This document shows positions 36,431 to 45,012 of a stretch of 57,213 nucleotides of DNA, piece by piece; positions within the stretch are counted from its first letter, which is position 1; the number at the start of each line of letters is the position of its first letter. Location: the NCBI GenBank assembly GCA_002753735.1, contig PEAN01000023.1, positions 1-57,213 on the forward strand, in the 5' to 3' direction. The DNA comes from Magnetococcales bacterium DCbin4. GTDB lineage: Bacteria; Pseudomonadota; Magnetococcia; Magnetococcales; UBA8363. A program made the position numbers and the translations under genes. The notes below the pieces were generated by a model. That model did not search any database. It saw only the letters and a list, made by a program, of their open reading frames with translations, and was not told where the DNA came from.

Positions 36431-38515
36431 ATGTTCAAAATCCACAAGAAATCAGTCCAGTTTGGACGTGCGACGCTTACGATTGAGACCGGGCGCATTG
36501 CCCGGCAGGCGGATGGGGCGGTATTGGTGACGATGGGTGAAACCATGGTCCTGGTGACGGCGACTGCGGACAAGGAACCCAGGCCGGGGATGGATTTTTT
36601 TCCGTTGGGTGTCCATTACCAGGAGAAGACATGGGCGGCGGGACGGATTCCCGGGGGGTTCATCAAGCGCGAAACCCGGCCTTCGGAGAAGGAGATTCTG
36701 ACCTCTCGTTTAATTGATCGTCCGCTCAGACCGTTGTTTCCGAAAGGGTATTATTTAGATACCCAGGTCGTGGCGACGGTGATTTCCTACGATGGTGAAC
36801 ACCCATCGGACATTGTGGCGATGGTGGGTGCATCAGCGGCGCTGGCGATATCGGGTTTGCCGTTTGAGGGACCGGTGGGAGGGGCCAGGGTTGGGATGAT
36901 TGATGGACAGATCGTGATCAATCCGTCACCCGAGGAGATGAAAAACAGCCGTTTGGATTTGGTGGTGGCGGGGACGGCGGATGCGGTGACCATGGTGGAG
37001 TCGGAGGTTGATTTCCTGACCGAGCAGCAGATGTTGGATGCGGTGATGGCGGGATTTGAGGCCTATCAACCGGTGGTGGTGGCGATTCGCGAATTGGCGG
37101 CGGAATGTGGCAAACCGCGCATGCAGGTTGAGGAACCCAAGCTGGATGCCCAGCTTCAGGAGGGGGTACGGGAACGGTTTCTCGCGGGGGTGCGCAACGC
37201 CTATGATCTGACCGACAAGTTGAATCGGCAGAATGTGTTGTCCGCCTTGAAGAAGGAGGCGGTGGATGCCTTTGGCGGACCTGAAAAGGCCCTGGCGGGT
37301 GATGTCCGTACGATCATGAAGAAGTTGGAGTCGGAGGTCATTCGGACGCGGATTCTTGAGGAGGGTCGGCGTATTGATGGCAGGTCTCTGACGCAGGTAC
37401 GTCAGATTGCCTGTGAGGTTGGCATCTTGCCGCGAGTGCATGGGACGGCGTTGTTCACCCGGGGTGAGACGCAGGCGTTGGCGGCGGTTACCCTGGGGTC
37501 GGGACGGGACGAGCAGATTGTCGAGACCTTGGATGGTGAATTTCGCGATGGGTTTTATTTGAACTATACCTTTCCGCCGTACAGTGTGGGTGAGACGGGG
37601 CGGTTGGGGGCGCCGGGGCGTCGGGAAATCGGACATGGCAAGCTGGCCACGCGGGCCATCACCGCCATTCTGCCGGACAAGGAGACCTTTCCCTATACCA
37701 TTCGGGTCACTTCAGAGATCACCGAATCCAATGGTTCCTCTTCGATGGCAACGGTCTGTGGATCGGTGTTGGCGATGATGGATGCGGGGGTACCGTTGAA
37801 GTCGACGGTGGCGGGGATTGCCATGGGTTTGGTGAAGGAAGGATCCCGGTTTGCGGTATTGTCCGACATCATTGGGGATGAAGATCATTTTGGCGACATG
37901 GATTTCAAGGTTGCGGGCAATGCCGATGGCATTACGGCATTACAGATGGACATCAAGATCACCGGCATCAATCGTGAGATCATGGACGTGGCGCTCAGGC
38001 AGGCGCGTGATGGGCGGTTGCACATCCTGGAAGAGATGAAGAAGGGGATTGCGGCCAGCCGTCCTGAATTGTCGAAGTATGCGCCACGCATTTTCACCAT
38101 CAAGATCAATCCCGACAAGATTCGAGATGTCATCGGGACGGGTGGCAAGGTGATCCGTGGGATTACGGAGGAGACGGGTTGTCAGATCGATATCCAGGAT
38201 GATGGCAGCATTGCCATTTCCGCCGTCAATGGTGAGAGTGCCGCCATGGCGGAATCGATCATCAAACGGATCGTCTCCGATGTCGAAACGGGACAGATTT
38301 ATGAAGGCAAGGTGGTTCGGGTGACCGATTTTGGGGCCTTTGTCAACATACTGCCCAACAAGGATGGATTGGTTCATATTTCGCAGCTATCCAATAAACG
38401 GGTGGCCAAGGTGACGGATGTGGTCAAGGAAGGGGATGTCGTCAAGGTCAAGGTATTGGATATTGATCGCCAGGGGCGGATCAAGTTGACCATGAAAGAG
38501 GTTGGCGAGTCCTGA
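36431..38515 (+). CDS. pnp: Polynucleotide phosphorylase
   Basis: PNPase degrades RNA 3' to 5' by phosphorolysis and is part of the degradosome in many bacteria. Two RNase PH domains are present, with FIKRETRPSEKEILTSRLIDRPLRPLFP near the start and GRREIGHGKLATRAI in the second. They are followed by a KH domain (VIGTGGKVIRGITEETGCQIDI) and an S1 domain (YEGKVVRVTDFGAFVNILPNKDGLVHISQLS). The total of 694 aa is standard. It ends the rimP operon, with a terminator about 10 nt downstream. Confidence 0.98.
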   Translation: MFKIHKKSVQFGRATLTIETGRIARQADGAVLVTMGETMVLVTATADKEPRPGMDFFPLGVHYQEKTWAAGRIPGGFIKRETRPSEKEILTSRLIDRPLRPLFPKGYYLDTQVVATVISYDGEHPSDIVAMVGASAALAISGLPFEGPVGGARVGMIDGQIVINPSPEEMKNSRLDLVVAGTADAVTMVESEVDFLTEQQMLDAVMAGFEAYQPVVVAIRELAAECGKPRMQVEEPKLDAQLQEGVRERFLAGVRNAYDLTDKLNRQNVLSALKKEAVDAFGGPEKALAGDVRTIMKKLESEVIRTRILEEGRRIDGRSLTQVRQIACEVGILPRVHGTALFTRGETQALAAVTLGSGRDEQIVETLDGEFRDGFYLNYTFPPYSVGETGRLGAPGRREIGHGKLATRAITAILPDKETFPYTIRVTSEITESNGSSSMATVCGSVLAMMDAGVPLKSTVAGIAMGLVKEGSRFAVLSDIIGDEDHFGDMDFKVAGNADGITALQMDIKITGINREIMDVALRQARDGRLHILEEMKKGIAASRPELSKYAPRIFTIKINPDKIRDVIGTGGKVIRGITEETGCQIDIQDDGSIAISAVNGESAAMAESIIKRIVSDVETGQIYEGKVVRVTDFGAFVNILPNKDGLVHISQLSNKRVAKVTDVVKEGDVVKVKVLDIDRQGRIKLTMKEVGES

Positions 38516-38525
38516 TACGGGGTTG

Positions 38526-38576
38526 AAAGGGCTGAGGGAAGGGGCTGTTCCCTTTCCCCGGGCCCTGTTTTTTTCT
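38526..38576 (+). terminator. Intrinsic terminator after pnp
   Basis: A G/C-rich hairpin, AGGGCTGAGGGAAGGGG then CTGTT then CCCTTTCCCCGGGCCCT with some mismatches, is followed by TTTTTTTC. It lies just after the pnp stop, at the end of the long operon. Confidence 0.6.
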
Positions 38577-38669
38577 TGATCGTTTTTTAGTAATGTGGGA
38601 TTTGAATGGTTAAACGACGCATTCCAAGCTTGGTGCGGTTAAACGAATACCTGATGGTTTCCTGATCAA

Positions 38670-38735
38670 TATGGAAATATTGAAAGAAAAAAGGTGTCTC
38701 GGGGCAATCTCCCAGACCCTTTTTTTTTCTTGAAC
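38670..38735. repeat. Hairpin repeat copy
   Basis: The order is ATATTGAAAGAAAAAAGG, TGTCTCGGGGCAATCTCCCAG, ACCCTTTTTTTTTCTTG, which is the same arm-hairpin-arm arrangement as at 150-208. It lies between pnp and the TPR-glycosyltransferase gene and can act as a bidirectional terminator. Confidence 0.6.
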
Positions 38736-38751
38736 ATTCTTGGTTTCTCAT

Positions 38752-40647
38752 ATGGGTCGGCGTCGCCAGCATCGGCAACCAGCAGCACTTGATTCCGCCC
38801 TGAAGGCACACCGGGAAGGGGACTGGTCCCGGGCGGAAGCCCTTTATCGCACGATTCTCCAAAAGGATTCCGCCAACTTCCAGGCATGGCATTTGTCGGG
38901 AATGCTCGCCAGCGAAACGGGTCAACCCGATCTGGCGATCACTCGGATTGCCAAAGCCATCGCGATCAAACCCGATTTTCCCGAAGCTTGCAACAATCTG
39001 GGTCATCTGCTGATGGCACAGGGACGGCATTCCGAAGCGGTCTCCTGTTTGCAGCGGGCCATCGCGATCAAACCCGATTTTGTTGCGGCCCATTATAATT
39101 TGGGCAATGCACTCAAGGAATTGGGCCGTTGGGAACCCGCCCTGGCCAGTTATGCCCATGCATTGCGTCTCCAGCCCGACTTTCCCGAAGCCTGTCTCAA
39201 TACCGGCAGTATTTATCATCTTCGGGGAGCGTTGACCGAAGCCCAGCACTGGTATCGCCGCGCCCTGAACCTGCGCAAGGCGTATCCCGACGCCCTGACC
39301 AATCTGGGGATGATCCTTCAAGCCCGGGGACAGTTCACCGAGGCCATTGAACACTATCGCCAGGCACTGCTTCTGCGTCCCAACAACCCCGATGCCTTGT
39401 CCCGCTGGGGCATAGCCCTCCAGGACATGGGCAATCTCACGGAGGCCATCGAAAAATATCGTCAGGCCCTGGTGTTGCGGCCTCAATACGCCGAAGTGTT
39501 GTCGCATCTGGGGGGGGCGCTGCTGGGTCTGGAACAATTGACCGAAGCGGTTGCCACGCTTGAACGATCATTGGCCATCCGTCCCCGGTTTCCCGCGGCC
39601 TTGGCCAATCTGGGCAGCGCTTTGCACAAACAGGGGAGATTGGCGGAGGCCCTGGTATGTTTTCGTAAGGCGGAGGAGGTGGATCCCCATTTTGCCGAAG
39701 CCCGTTTTGGTGCAGGGCTGATTCACCTGTTGCAGGGCGACTATGCTTCGGGATTTGCCCAATATGAATGGCGTTGGAACACCAAGGGGTTTCAACCCCA
39801 TGGCCACACCCAGCCGCAGTGGGATGGTTCTCCTTTATCGGGCGGCACGCTGCTGGTTCATTGCGAACAGGGGATGGGGGACAGCATTCAATGGATCCGC
39901 TTCCTTCCCGCGCTCAAGGAGCGGGGGGCGACGGTGGTGCTGTACTGTCCGGCGCCGTTGCAGCGGTTGTTTTCCCGGGTTCGGGAGGTTGATCTCCTGG
40001 TCACCCAAAGGGAGCGGATTCCCCATTGTGCGTTTCAGATTCCCCTGATGAGCCTGGCCGGTGTGCTGGGCACCACCCTGGAGACCCTTCCCAAACCACT
40101 CCCTGATATTGCCGTTGATCCCGTCGAGCGACAAAGATGGACCGATCGGCTGGCGGATCGGCCCGGTTTGAAGGTGGGTCTGGTCTGGCGCGGCAATCCC
40201 CGCTTCAAAAATGATCACATCCGTTCCATGACCGCCGCCTCGATGGCCACTTTGATCCGGGTCGCGGGTTGTTTTTTTGTCGGTCTACAGGTGGATGGTA
40301 CGGAAGAAGAGCGGGCGTTGTTGTCGGGCCAAGGCAATTTCATCGATCTGGGTAAGGAATTGGGCGATTTTGCCGATACGGCAGCGGTGGTTGCGTCTTT
40401 GGATCTGGTCATTGCCGTGGATACCGCCGTATTGCATTTGGCGGGGAGCCTGGGTCGTCCCACATGGGGGTTGCTCCCGTTTGTTCCTGACTGGCGTTGG
40501 TTGTTGGACCGTTCCGACAGCCCCTGGTATCCCACGGTCCGCCTGTTTCGGCAGGAGCAGCCGGGTTCATGGCCTTCGGTCATGGAGGCCGTATGCAATC
40601 GCTTGGAACGGGTTGTTGCGGGGGCGTCTTTGACAGGGACCTGTTGA
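38752..40647 (+). CDS. TPR protein with glycosyltransferase-like C-terminal domain
   Basis: The first about 340 residues are a regular TPR solenoid of roughly nine or ten units, such as AHYNLGNALKELGRWEPALASYAHALRLQPDFPEA and EAIEHYRQALLLRPNNPDALSRWG. The C-terminal 290 residues resemble GT9/GT41-type transferases, with LVHCEQGMGDSIQWIRFLPAL, GLVWRGNPRFKNDHIRSM and DLVIAVDTAVLHLAGSLGRPTWGLLP. The whole is a proteobacterial TPR-glycosyltransferase that may modify proteins or surface glycans. ATG 38752 follows a hairpin repeat immediately; a TTG at 38740 is possible but unlikely. Repeats flank both ends, so it stands alone. Confidence 0.8.
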   Translation: MGRRRQHRQPAALDSALKAHREGDWSRAEALYRTILQKDSANFQAWHLSGMLASETGQPDLAITRIAKAIAIKPDFPEACNNLGHLLMAQGRHSEAVSCLQRAIAIKPDFVAAHYNLGNALKELGRWEPALASYAHALRLQPDFPEACLNTGSIYHLRGALTEAQHWYRRALNLRKAYPDALTNLGMILQARGQFTEAIEHYRQALLLRPNNPDALSRWGIALQDMGNLTEAIEKYRQALVLRPQYAEVLSHLGGALLGLEQLTEAVATLERSLAIRPRFPAALANLGSALHKQGRLAEALVCFRKAEEVDPHFAEARFGAGLIHLLQGDYASGFAQYEWRWNTKGFQPHGHTQPQWDGSPLSGGTLLVHCEQGMGDSIQWIRFLPALKERGATVVLYCPAPLQRLFSRVREVDLLVTQRERIPHCAFQIPLMSLAGVLGTTLETLPKPLPDIAVDPVERQRWTDRLADRPGLKVGLVWRGNPRFKNDHIRSMTAASMATLIRVAGCFFVGLQVDGTEEERALLSGQGNFIDLGKELGDFADTAAVVASLDLVIAVDTAVLHLAGSLGRPTWGLLPFVPDWRWLLDRSDSPWYPTVRLFRQEQPGSWPSVMEAVCNRLERVVAGASLTGTC

Positions 40648-40659
40648 AAATCAAAAATA

Positions 40660-40760
40660 AAATATTGAAAAAAAAAAGGGGTCTGGGGGATTGCCCCCAG
40701 GGTGTTGTTTTTGAATTCAAACAAAAAAGTTTCCATGTTTCAGTTTTTGACTTTGTTTTT
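40660..40760. repeat. Hairpin repeat copy between TPR gene and amidohydrolase
   Basis: The element is AATATTGAAAAAAAAAAGGG, then GTCTGGGGGATTGCCCCCAG, then a diverged T-rich right side. The perfect inner stem CTGGGGG/CCCCCAG lies between the convergent TPR-glycosyltransferase and amidohydrolase genes, so it could terminate both. Confidence 0.65.
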
Positions 40761-40771
40761 TCAGGTGCGGT

Positions 40772-41995
40772 TTAGTGCATGTGTGGGGTGAAAAAGTCGC
40801 GTGTTTCAAAGATGCGGGGGGAGAAGCGCGTTCCATGGGCGGTGAGGTGGCGTTTCAGGAACAGATCGGCCAGCAGGGGATGGTACGCCCGCAATTCATT
40901 CAATACCGGCACCACCTCTTCGGCCAGTAGACCTTCGGTCACGAAACGGGATGGTGCGATCAGGGGGAGGATGCCGGGCAAGGGGTAATCGCTGCCGTTG
41001 AGCAGGCGCGGGTGCCACTCCGTTCGTTCAAGGAGGGTGCGCACGACGACCGGATCCCGGTTGCGCAGGGTGATGGCGGAAATGTCACCATGGAGGAGGT
41101 CGCGATGGGACGGATCCTCCATCAGGCGGGAAAAGAGGGTGAAGCTGGGGACGCGACGGTTGCCGTGGTCGCTGTCCTCATCCCAGCCAAGCGAGGCGCA
41201 ATGGGCGATGACGGTGCGGACGCCGCTGTCGAGCGCCCGTCTCAGGCGCAGGGGATTGCCGAAGGCGGGCTGGTTCATCCCATGCACGGCCTTTTCCTCG
41301 CCCGTGTGGGTGATCAACGGCATGCCGAGGCGCGCCATGGCCTGATAGAAGGGTTGGCAGCGTGGTGCGGCGGGATCGATGCCCATGGCCGGGGGGAGCC
41401 ATTTCACCGCCCGTGCACCCTGGGCATGGGCCTCTTCCAGGGCGACGACGGCATCCGGACGATAGGGATGGATCGAGGCCACCCACTCAAAACGGCTGGG
41501 ATCACGTGCGGCCAGGGAGCGGGCATAGGCGTTGGGGACATGAAACGCACTGCGCTCCGGCAGGGGTTGGCCGGCTTCGTCGTGGGCCTGATCGAAGGCG
41601 AGCAGCATCACCTTGGCGCCTGGAGGAAAAGCCGTCATCAGATGGAGCAGTCGTTGCACATATTGCCGGTCGACGCTGCCGGAGCCCGGGTCGGTGCAAC
41701 CGGCATTGAGATAGAAAAGGCGCTGGAGATACTGGAGGGGATGCCACAGGCTCGCCATCTCCGGGGAGAGGGTGATGCCGCTTCCGGAGTCGCCAGTGCC
41801 GGCGATGTGGAGATGGCAGTCCCAGAACTTCCCGGGGTCGATTCCTTCCCAGACGGCACGGACCAGGGGATGGTCGGCCAGTTCCGGGGGGAGGTGGTCA
41901 TAACACGGATTCCAGATGCGGGGCAGGTTGCATCCACCCGCCAGGGCGGCCAGCGCGCCCACTCCTGTCAGAATGAGACGGCGTTGCGGGTTCAT
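40772..41995 (-). CDS. Lipoprotein amidohydrolase-2-family metal-dependent hydrolase
   Basis: The N-terminus MNPQRRLILTGVGALAALAGGC ends in a lipobox (AGGC), so the protein is probably membrane-anchored outside the cytoplasm. The twin Arg of QRRL may even suggest Tat export. The TIM-barrel hydrolase carries the metal site in FWDCHLHIAG (DxHxH, about residues 57-62), the later MPLITHTGEEKAVHG and VIAHCASLGWDEDS. The ATG overlaps the 59-aa peptide's stop by 4 nt (ATGA), and the SagB-like gene lies upstream. The natural substrate is unknown; the family includes decarboxylases and hydrolases of cyclic or aromatic amides. The 407-aa length is normal. Confidence 0.75.
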   Translation of the reverse strand: MNPQRRLILTGVGALAALAGGCNLPRIWNPCYDHLPPELADHPLVRAVWEGIDPGKFWDCHLHIAGTGDSGSGITLSPEMASLWHPLQYLQRLFYLNAGCTDPGSGSVDRQYVQRLLHLMTAFPPGAKVMLLAFDQAHDEAGQPLPERSAFHVPNAYARSLAARDPSRFEWVASIHPYRPDAVVALEEAHAQGARAVKWLPPAMGIDPAAPRCQPFYQAMARLGMPLITHTGEEKAVHGMNQPAFGNPLRLRRALDSGVRTVIAHCASLGWDEDSDHGNRRVPSFTLFSRLMEDPSHRDLLHGDISAITLRNRDPVVVRTLLERTEWHPRLLNGSDYPLPGILPLIAPSRFVTEGLLAEEVVPVLNELRAYHPLLADLFLKRHLTAHGTRFSPRIFETRDFFTPHMH

Positions 41996-42171
41996 GGCAA
42001 GGGATCCGTCGTGGTCGTCGGATCGGGGACGGGGAGAGCGGCCAGGGGGTTGAATTCGCCGTTGGCCGCGTCATGGTCGCGGGTGTCCTCCCAATCGCCG
42101 ATGGCGAAACGGGAATCGGTTTCGGGGCAGGGGATCAACGTCCGGTTATCCCCTTTGGCGCAGGTGGGCAT
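41992..42171 (-). CDS. 59-aa peptide, RiPP-precursor-like candidate
   Basis: This reading frame fills the gap between the SagB-like gene and the lipoprotein amidohydrolase. It starts at ATG 42171, overlapping the SagB-like 3' end by 26 nt, and its TGA overlaps the next ATG (ATGA). It begins MPTCAKGDNRTLIPCPETDS and ends PDPTTTTDPLP. It has two Cys (4 and 15), a Thr run near the end and many Pro/Asp residues. Third codon positions are strongly G/C-rich, like the neighbours, which supports real coding. No strong SD is seen, but coupling to the preceding gene would suffice. No signal peptide is visible. It may be a modified peptide, a small subunit or a linker protein; no family is recognised. 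Confidence 0.5.
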   Translation of the reverse strand: MPTCAKGDNRTLIPCPETDSRFAIGDWEDTRDHDAANGEFNPLAALPVPDPTTTTDPLP

Positions 42172-43753
42172 AAGGATGATGGGTCATGAGACGTCGATCA
42201 TTGAGTGCCTGTCCCACGGTGAAGTGATAGACGGTCTGGAAGCGTTGACCCTCAAGTTCCAACCATTGGTGGAAAAGATCGTCGAAAAAACAACCGATAC
42301 CGGTCCCTTGCATCCCTTCTTCCCCGGCGGCCAGATACAGCACCTGTCCCAGCATCCCCGCTTCCCAATGCAAGGCGCGGTAATTCCAGGGATCCTCTGC
42401 CGGGTTGGCCTGGAAATCGGCCAACATGCCCAGGGTGAACGCCCCATCGGCGGCGATCTCCTGGCGACAGGAGATCAGGGTGGCGATCTCCCGGAAATCA
42501 CCTTCCCGCAGGAGCAACAGGTGCAGATGGTCAGGAATGGCCGTCAGGGTACGCCAAGCCGGAGTGCTGGGCAGCGCAGCCTGGAGTGCTGGCAAAACCG
42601 CGCTGCTCCGGGGCAATAGATAAAGTCCGGGGGGGATGACCTCCACCCTGTGGACCAACAGGACCGGATGGATGCAGGGTGTCGGTGGGGCCACACCCCA
42701 GGGGGGGAGGCCGGGACGGGGCAGCAACCGGTCAAGGATTCGGCAAAAGGCTTGCAGTGAAAGGATTGTGCGACCATCGTAACGTTGCGCGCTGCGCCGA
42801 CCTCGAATCAGTGCTCCGGCAGGACGTTGCATCGGTGCCGGAATCAGATCGGGCAGGGCGACAAATGCAGGCTCCGCTGTCCAACCGCCCGACGTTTTGC
42901 GGAATGTTCGCGTTGCCTCCTCCACCCCGGGCCAGGGCATCGGTGGGGAGGATCCCAGGCTGTTGGGGCGACCGAGCCAGCTCCCGGTTGTGACCAACTT
43001 TGCCAGACGCGCCAGATCGATGCCCGGTGAGGCAGGGTGGCTGCGCGTGTTCACCTCCAGCCAAAGGCCCGGATGTTCCTCATCCTGGCTTGGCGATTGC
43101 GCCAGACCTGACAGTACCGCCAGGTCATCGTCACTGCCATCGGCACGCAAGGTGACCTGCCAGCCCAGAATGGCGGCGGAATAGCTCAGGGTGGCGGCAG
43201 CGTGACCGAGGTTGAGTTGACCGTAGCGATAGGCCCGCAGCCCATATTTCCAGGTTTCCCGGCGATGGATCAGGGACAGTCCGATCAAAAGGGTTCCTGG
43301 TGGAAACGCCGTGTCCCAGTCGTGATTCGCCCCGGGGCGCCAGCGGGATTCCAATACGTGGTCCCGGGAGAGGTAATGATGGACGCCGGCAAACAATGGT
43401 GAGGGGGCGATCAGGAACGACTCGATGGGGTGGAGATTGCCGCTGGACGGGTGGCAACGGAGTGCCCAGCGCTCCCCCATGTACTCTTTCCAGGCCGCCA
43501 GGCCAAAGGAGTACAGGAAAAGGCGGGAGAGCGATTCCAGGTTCAATGGTTGGGGCGGAATGGCGCCCGGTTTGAGCAAAGCGGCAAATGGGGGATCCTC
43601 CCCCGAGGGTTCCACCGGCAAAGGATGAACCGCAGTGCCGTCATACCAACGGAATGGTTCGGGTTGGCTTTCCCAATCCATGTACCCGGGTCCCGGGGCG
43701 AAGCGGTCAAGACTGTGTTTGCTGGCTTGGTGGTAGCGCGGAACAGGGTTCAT
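42146..43753 (-). CDS. SagB/ThcOx-type nitroreductase-family oxidoreductase with two domains
   Basis: The protein has about 535 aa. Start ATG 43753 is preceded by CCAGGAGG, the best SD in this region; the open frame extends upstream to 43852. The first nitroreductase domain has RLFLYSFGLAAWKEYMGERWALRCHPSSGNLHPIESFLIAP (about residues 75-115). The second has GALIRGRRSAQRYDGRTILSLQAFCRILDRLLP (about 310-345) and a C-terminal GMLGQVLYLAAGEEGMQGTG. FMN-dependent family members oxidise thiazolines/oxazolines in RiPP loci, but many homologues stand outside RiPP clusters. It heads an apparent three-gene unit with a 59-aa peptide and a lipoprotein amidohydrolase. No YcaO partner was found here. Confidence 0.78.
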   Translation of the reverse strand: MNPVPRYHQASKHSLDRFAPGPGYMDWESQPEPFRWYDGTAVHPLPVEPSGEDPPFAALLKPGAIPPQPLNLESLSRLFLYSFGLAAWKEYMGERWALRCHPSSGNLHPIESFLIAPSPLFAGVHHYLSRDHVLESRWRPGANHDWDTAFPPGTLLIGLSLIHRRETWKYGLRAYRYGQLNLGHAAATLSYSAAILGWQVTLRADGSDDDLAVLSGLAQSPSQDEEHPGLWLEVNTRSHPASPGIDLARLAKLVTTGSWLGRPNSLGSSPPMPWPGVEEATRTFRKTSGGWTAEPAFVALPDLIPAPMQRPAGALIRGRRSAQRYDGRTILSLQAFCRILDRLLPRPGLPPWGVAPPTPCIHPVLLVHRVEVIPPGLYLLPRSSAVLPALQAALPSTPAWRTLTAIPDHLHLLLLREGDFREIATLISCRQEIAADGAFTLGMLADFQANPAEDPWNYRALHWEAGMLGQVLYLAAGEEGMQGTGIGCFFDDLFHQWLELEGQRFQTVYHFTVGQALNDRRLMTHHPYAHLRQRG

Positions 43754-44168
43754 GGTGCCTCCTGGAACGATCGATCCCCCAAATGGAACGCCGGAACAGA
43801 TCCTCTGCGACCTTCCTTCCGGTCTGCGCCTGCATGGAACATTTCCGCTCATCCTGCGGCATTGTCAAGTGATTCCTCGTTGCGCCCAATGCCCCTCCTT
43901 ACCGCCGCAGCGGACAGGACTCGACCCCGCTCCCAAGGATCATTCCGGTTACACCCCGCCCTTCGGCCAGCGCTCGGTTACGGAAACAATGGGTTGTCGA
44001 AAACATCCGTATGAAATCCTTGGACAGTCCCTGACAGAGGAGTTTCCAAAATGGAGATGCTGTTTCCAGATTTCGGGAATCAAACCAAAGCGCAAACGTT
44101 CAATGGTGATCACACACTCAAACCCCTTCCATTTTTTTTCTAACATGTTTCACTGCGTATCTGTTATT
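43754..44168. other. Divergent intergenic region
   Basis: No gene is supported here. The stretch lies between the SagB-like operon (minus) and the membrane protein (plus). The plus strand becomes more AT-rich toward 44130-44200. Short open frames on both strands lack start signals and are judged shadows. Confidence 0.4.
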
Positions 44169-44197
44169 CTGACCAACAATGGATTTCACAATATTAT
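44169..44197 (+). promoter_or_regulatory. Candidate promoter of the membrane protein gene
   Basis: CTGACC (44169-44174) resembles a -35 box and TATTAT (44192-44197) a -10 box, with 17 bp between them. The start codon at 44217 would follow a short leader, and a GGGGA lies six bases before it. Confidence 0.4.
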
Positions 44198-44216
44198 ATC
44201 ACTCTGGGGAATCTGA

Positions 44217-45011
44217 ATGATACGCATACACTGGCTGCCGATTGTTTCCATGATGTGGATCGTGGGACTGCCCATCCCGGGGATCGCAGAGGAACCTGCG
44301 AAACCACCATCCCAACTGGAGGTGTTGACCCAGAGGGTGCGTACCTTGGAACAAACCTGGGATCGGGAAAAGAATTTTTTTGATCGTGACATTTCGCTCA
44401 AACAGGGACAGTTGCAGATGCAAATTTCTCACGAGATCCAAAAAAAAGGAGATGATTTATCTACAAAGCAGCAACAACTTGAAATTATTATAATTATTTT
44501 TTCCCTGGTTGGTTTAGGTACTATTGTGGGTTCCATGATATGGATAAGAAATAATCTCCATGCCACCATGGCCAAACGCATGGAGACCGATATGGCAACC
44601 CTGAAGGATATTGCGAAAAAGCATAATATTGAAAGAGACTGGATAGAAAATGGCCGTATCTCATTGTTAAGCCTGGACCATTCAAAGGCGGCTGAAAAGG
44701 AGCGGTTACTCAAGGATTGGGGTTTCAAAAATATTGACTCCAAGGTTTTGGCTGATTTTGAACCCCTGAAGAATAAGCAGCAGATCGTTCTTTTCAACGA
44801 CGACATCTGCAAGGATCAGCAAGAATGGGTCTGGAAATATATCCAGGAGTGCTCCGACGATACCGTTTTTGTGGCCTATACACCATTGAGATTGCAGGGA
44901 GACGATCAGGCATGGAATAAACTGATCACCGCCAACATGCCCGCCACCCTGTTCGGGCAATTGATGACGGCGTTCCGGTATCAGGATGCATTAATACGGG
45001 CGCGATCCTGA
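44217..45011 (+). CDS. Membrane protein with coiled coil and Rossmann-like C-terminal domain, candidate type III effector
   Basis: The 264-aa product has a signal sequence (MIRIHWLPIVSMMWIVGLPI, cleavage likely after PGIA). A periplasmic coiled coil (about 34-82) is followed by one membrane helix (IIIIIFSLVGLGTIVGSMIWI, about 89-109) and a cytoplasmic domain of about 150 residues. The last part alternates strands and helices (RISLLSLDHS, AEKERLLKDWGF, KNKQQIVLFNDD, DTVFVAYTPLRL), like a small Rossmann or receiver fold. I do not recognise a named family. Its stop (45011) is 1 nt from the stop of the convergent TIGR03986-like RAMP gene (45013), which suggests the two are kept together. The gene is more AT-rich than its neighbours, a possible sign of transfer. 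An effector role is inference only. Confidence 0.55.
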   Translation: MIRIHWLPIVSMMWIVGLPIPGIAEEPAKPPSQLEVLTQRVRTLEQTWDREKNFFDRDISLKQGQLQMQISHEIQKKGDDLSTKQQQLEIIIIIFSLVGLGTIVGSMIWIRNNLHATMAKRMETDMATLKDIAKKHNIERDWIENGRISLLSLDHSKAAEKERLLKDWGFKNIDSKVLADFEPLKNKQQIVLFNDDICKDQQEWVWKYIQECSDDTVFVAYTPLRLQGDDQAWNKLITANMPATLFGQLMTAFRYQDALIRARS

Positions 45012-45012
45012 T

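Noticed and set aside
44217-45011. Naming the convergent membrane protein as a known CARF or SAVED effector
   Set aside because: The C-terminal region has a Rossmann-like pattern but lacks motifs that would allow a named family.
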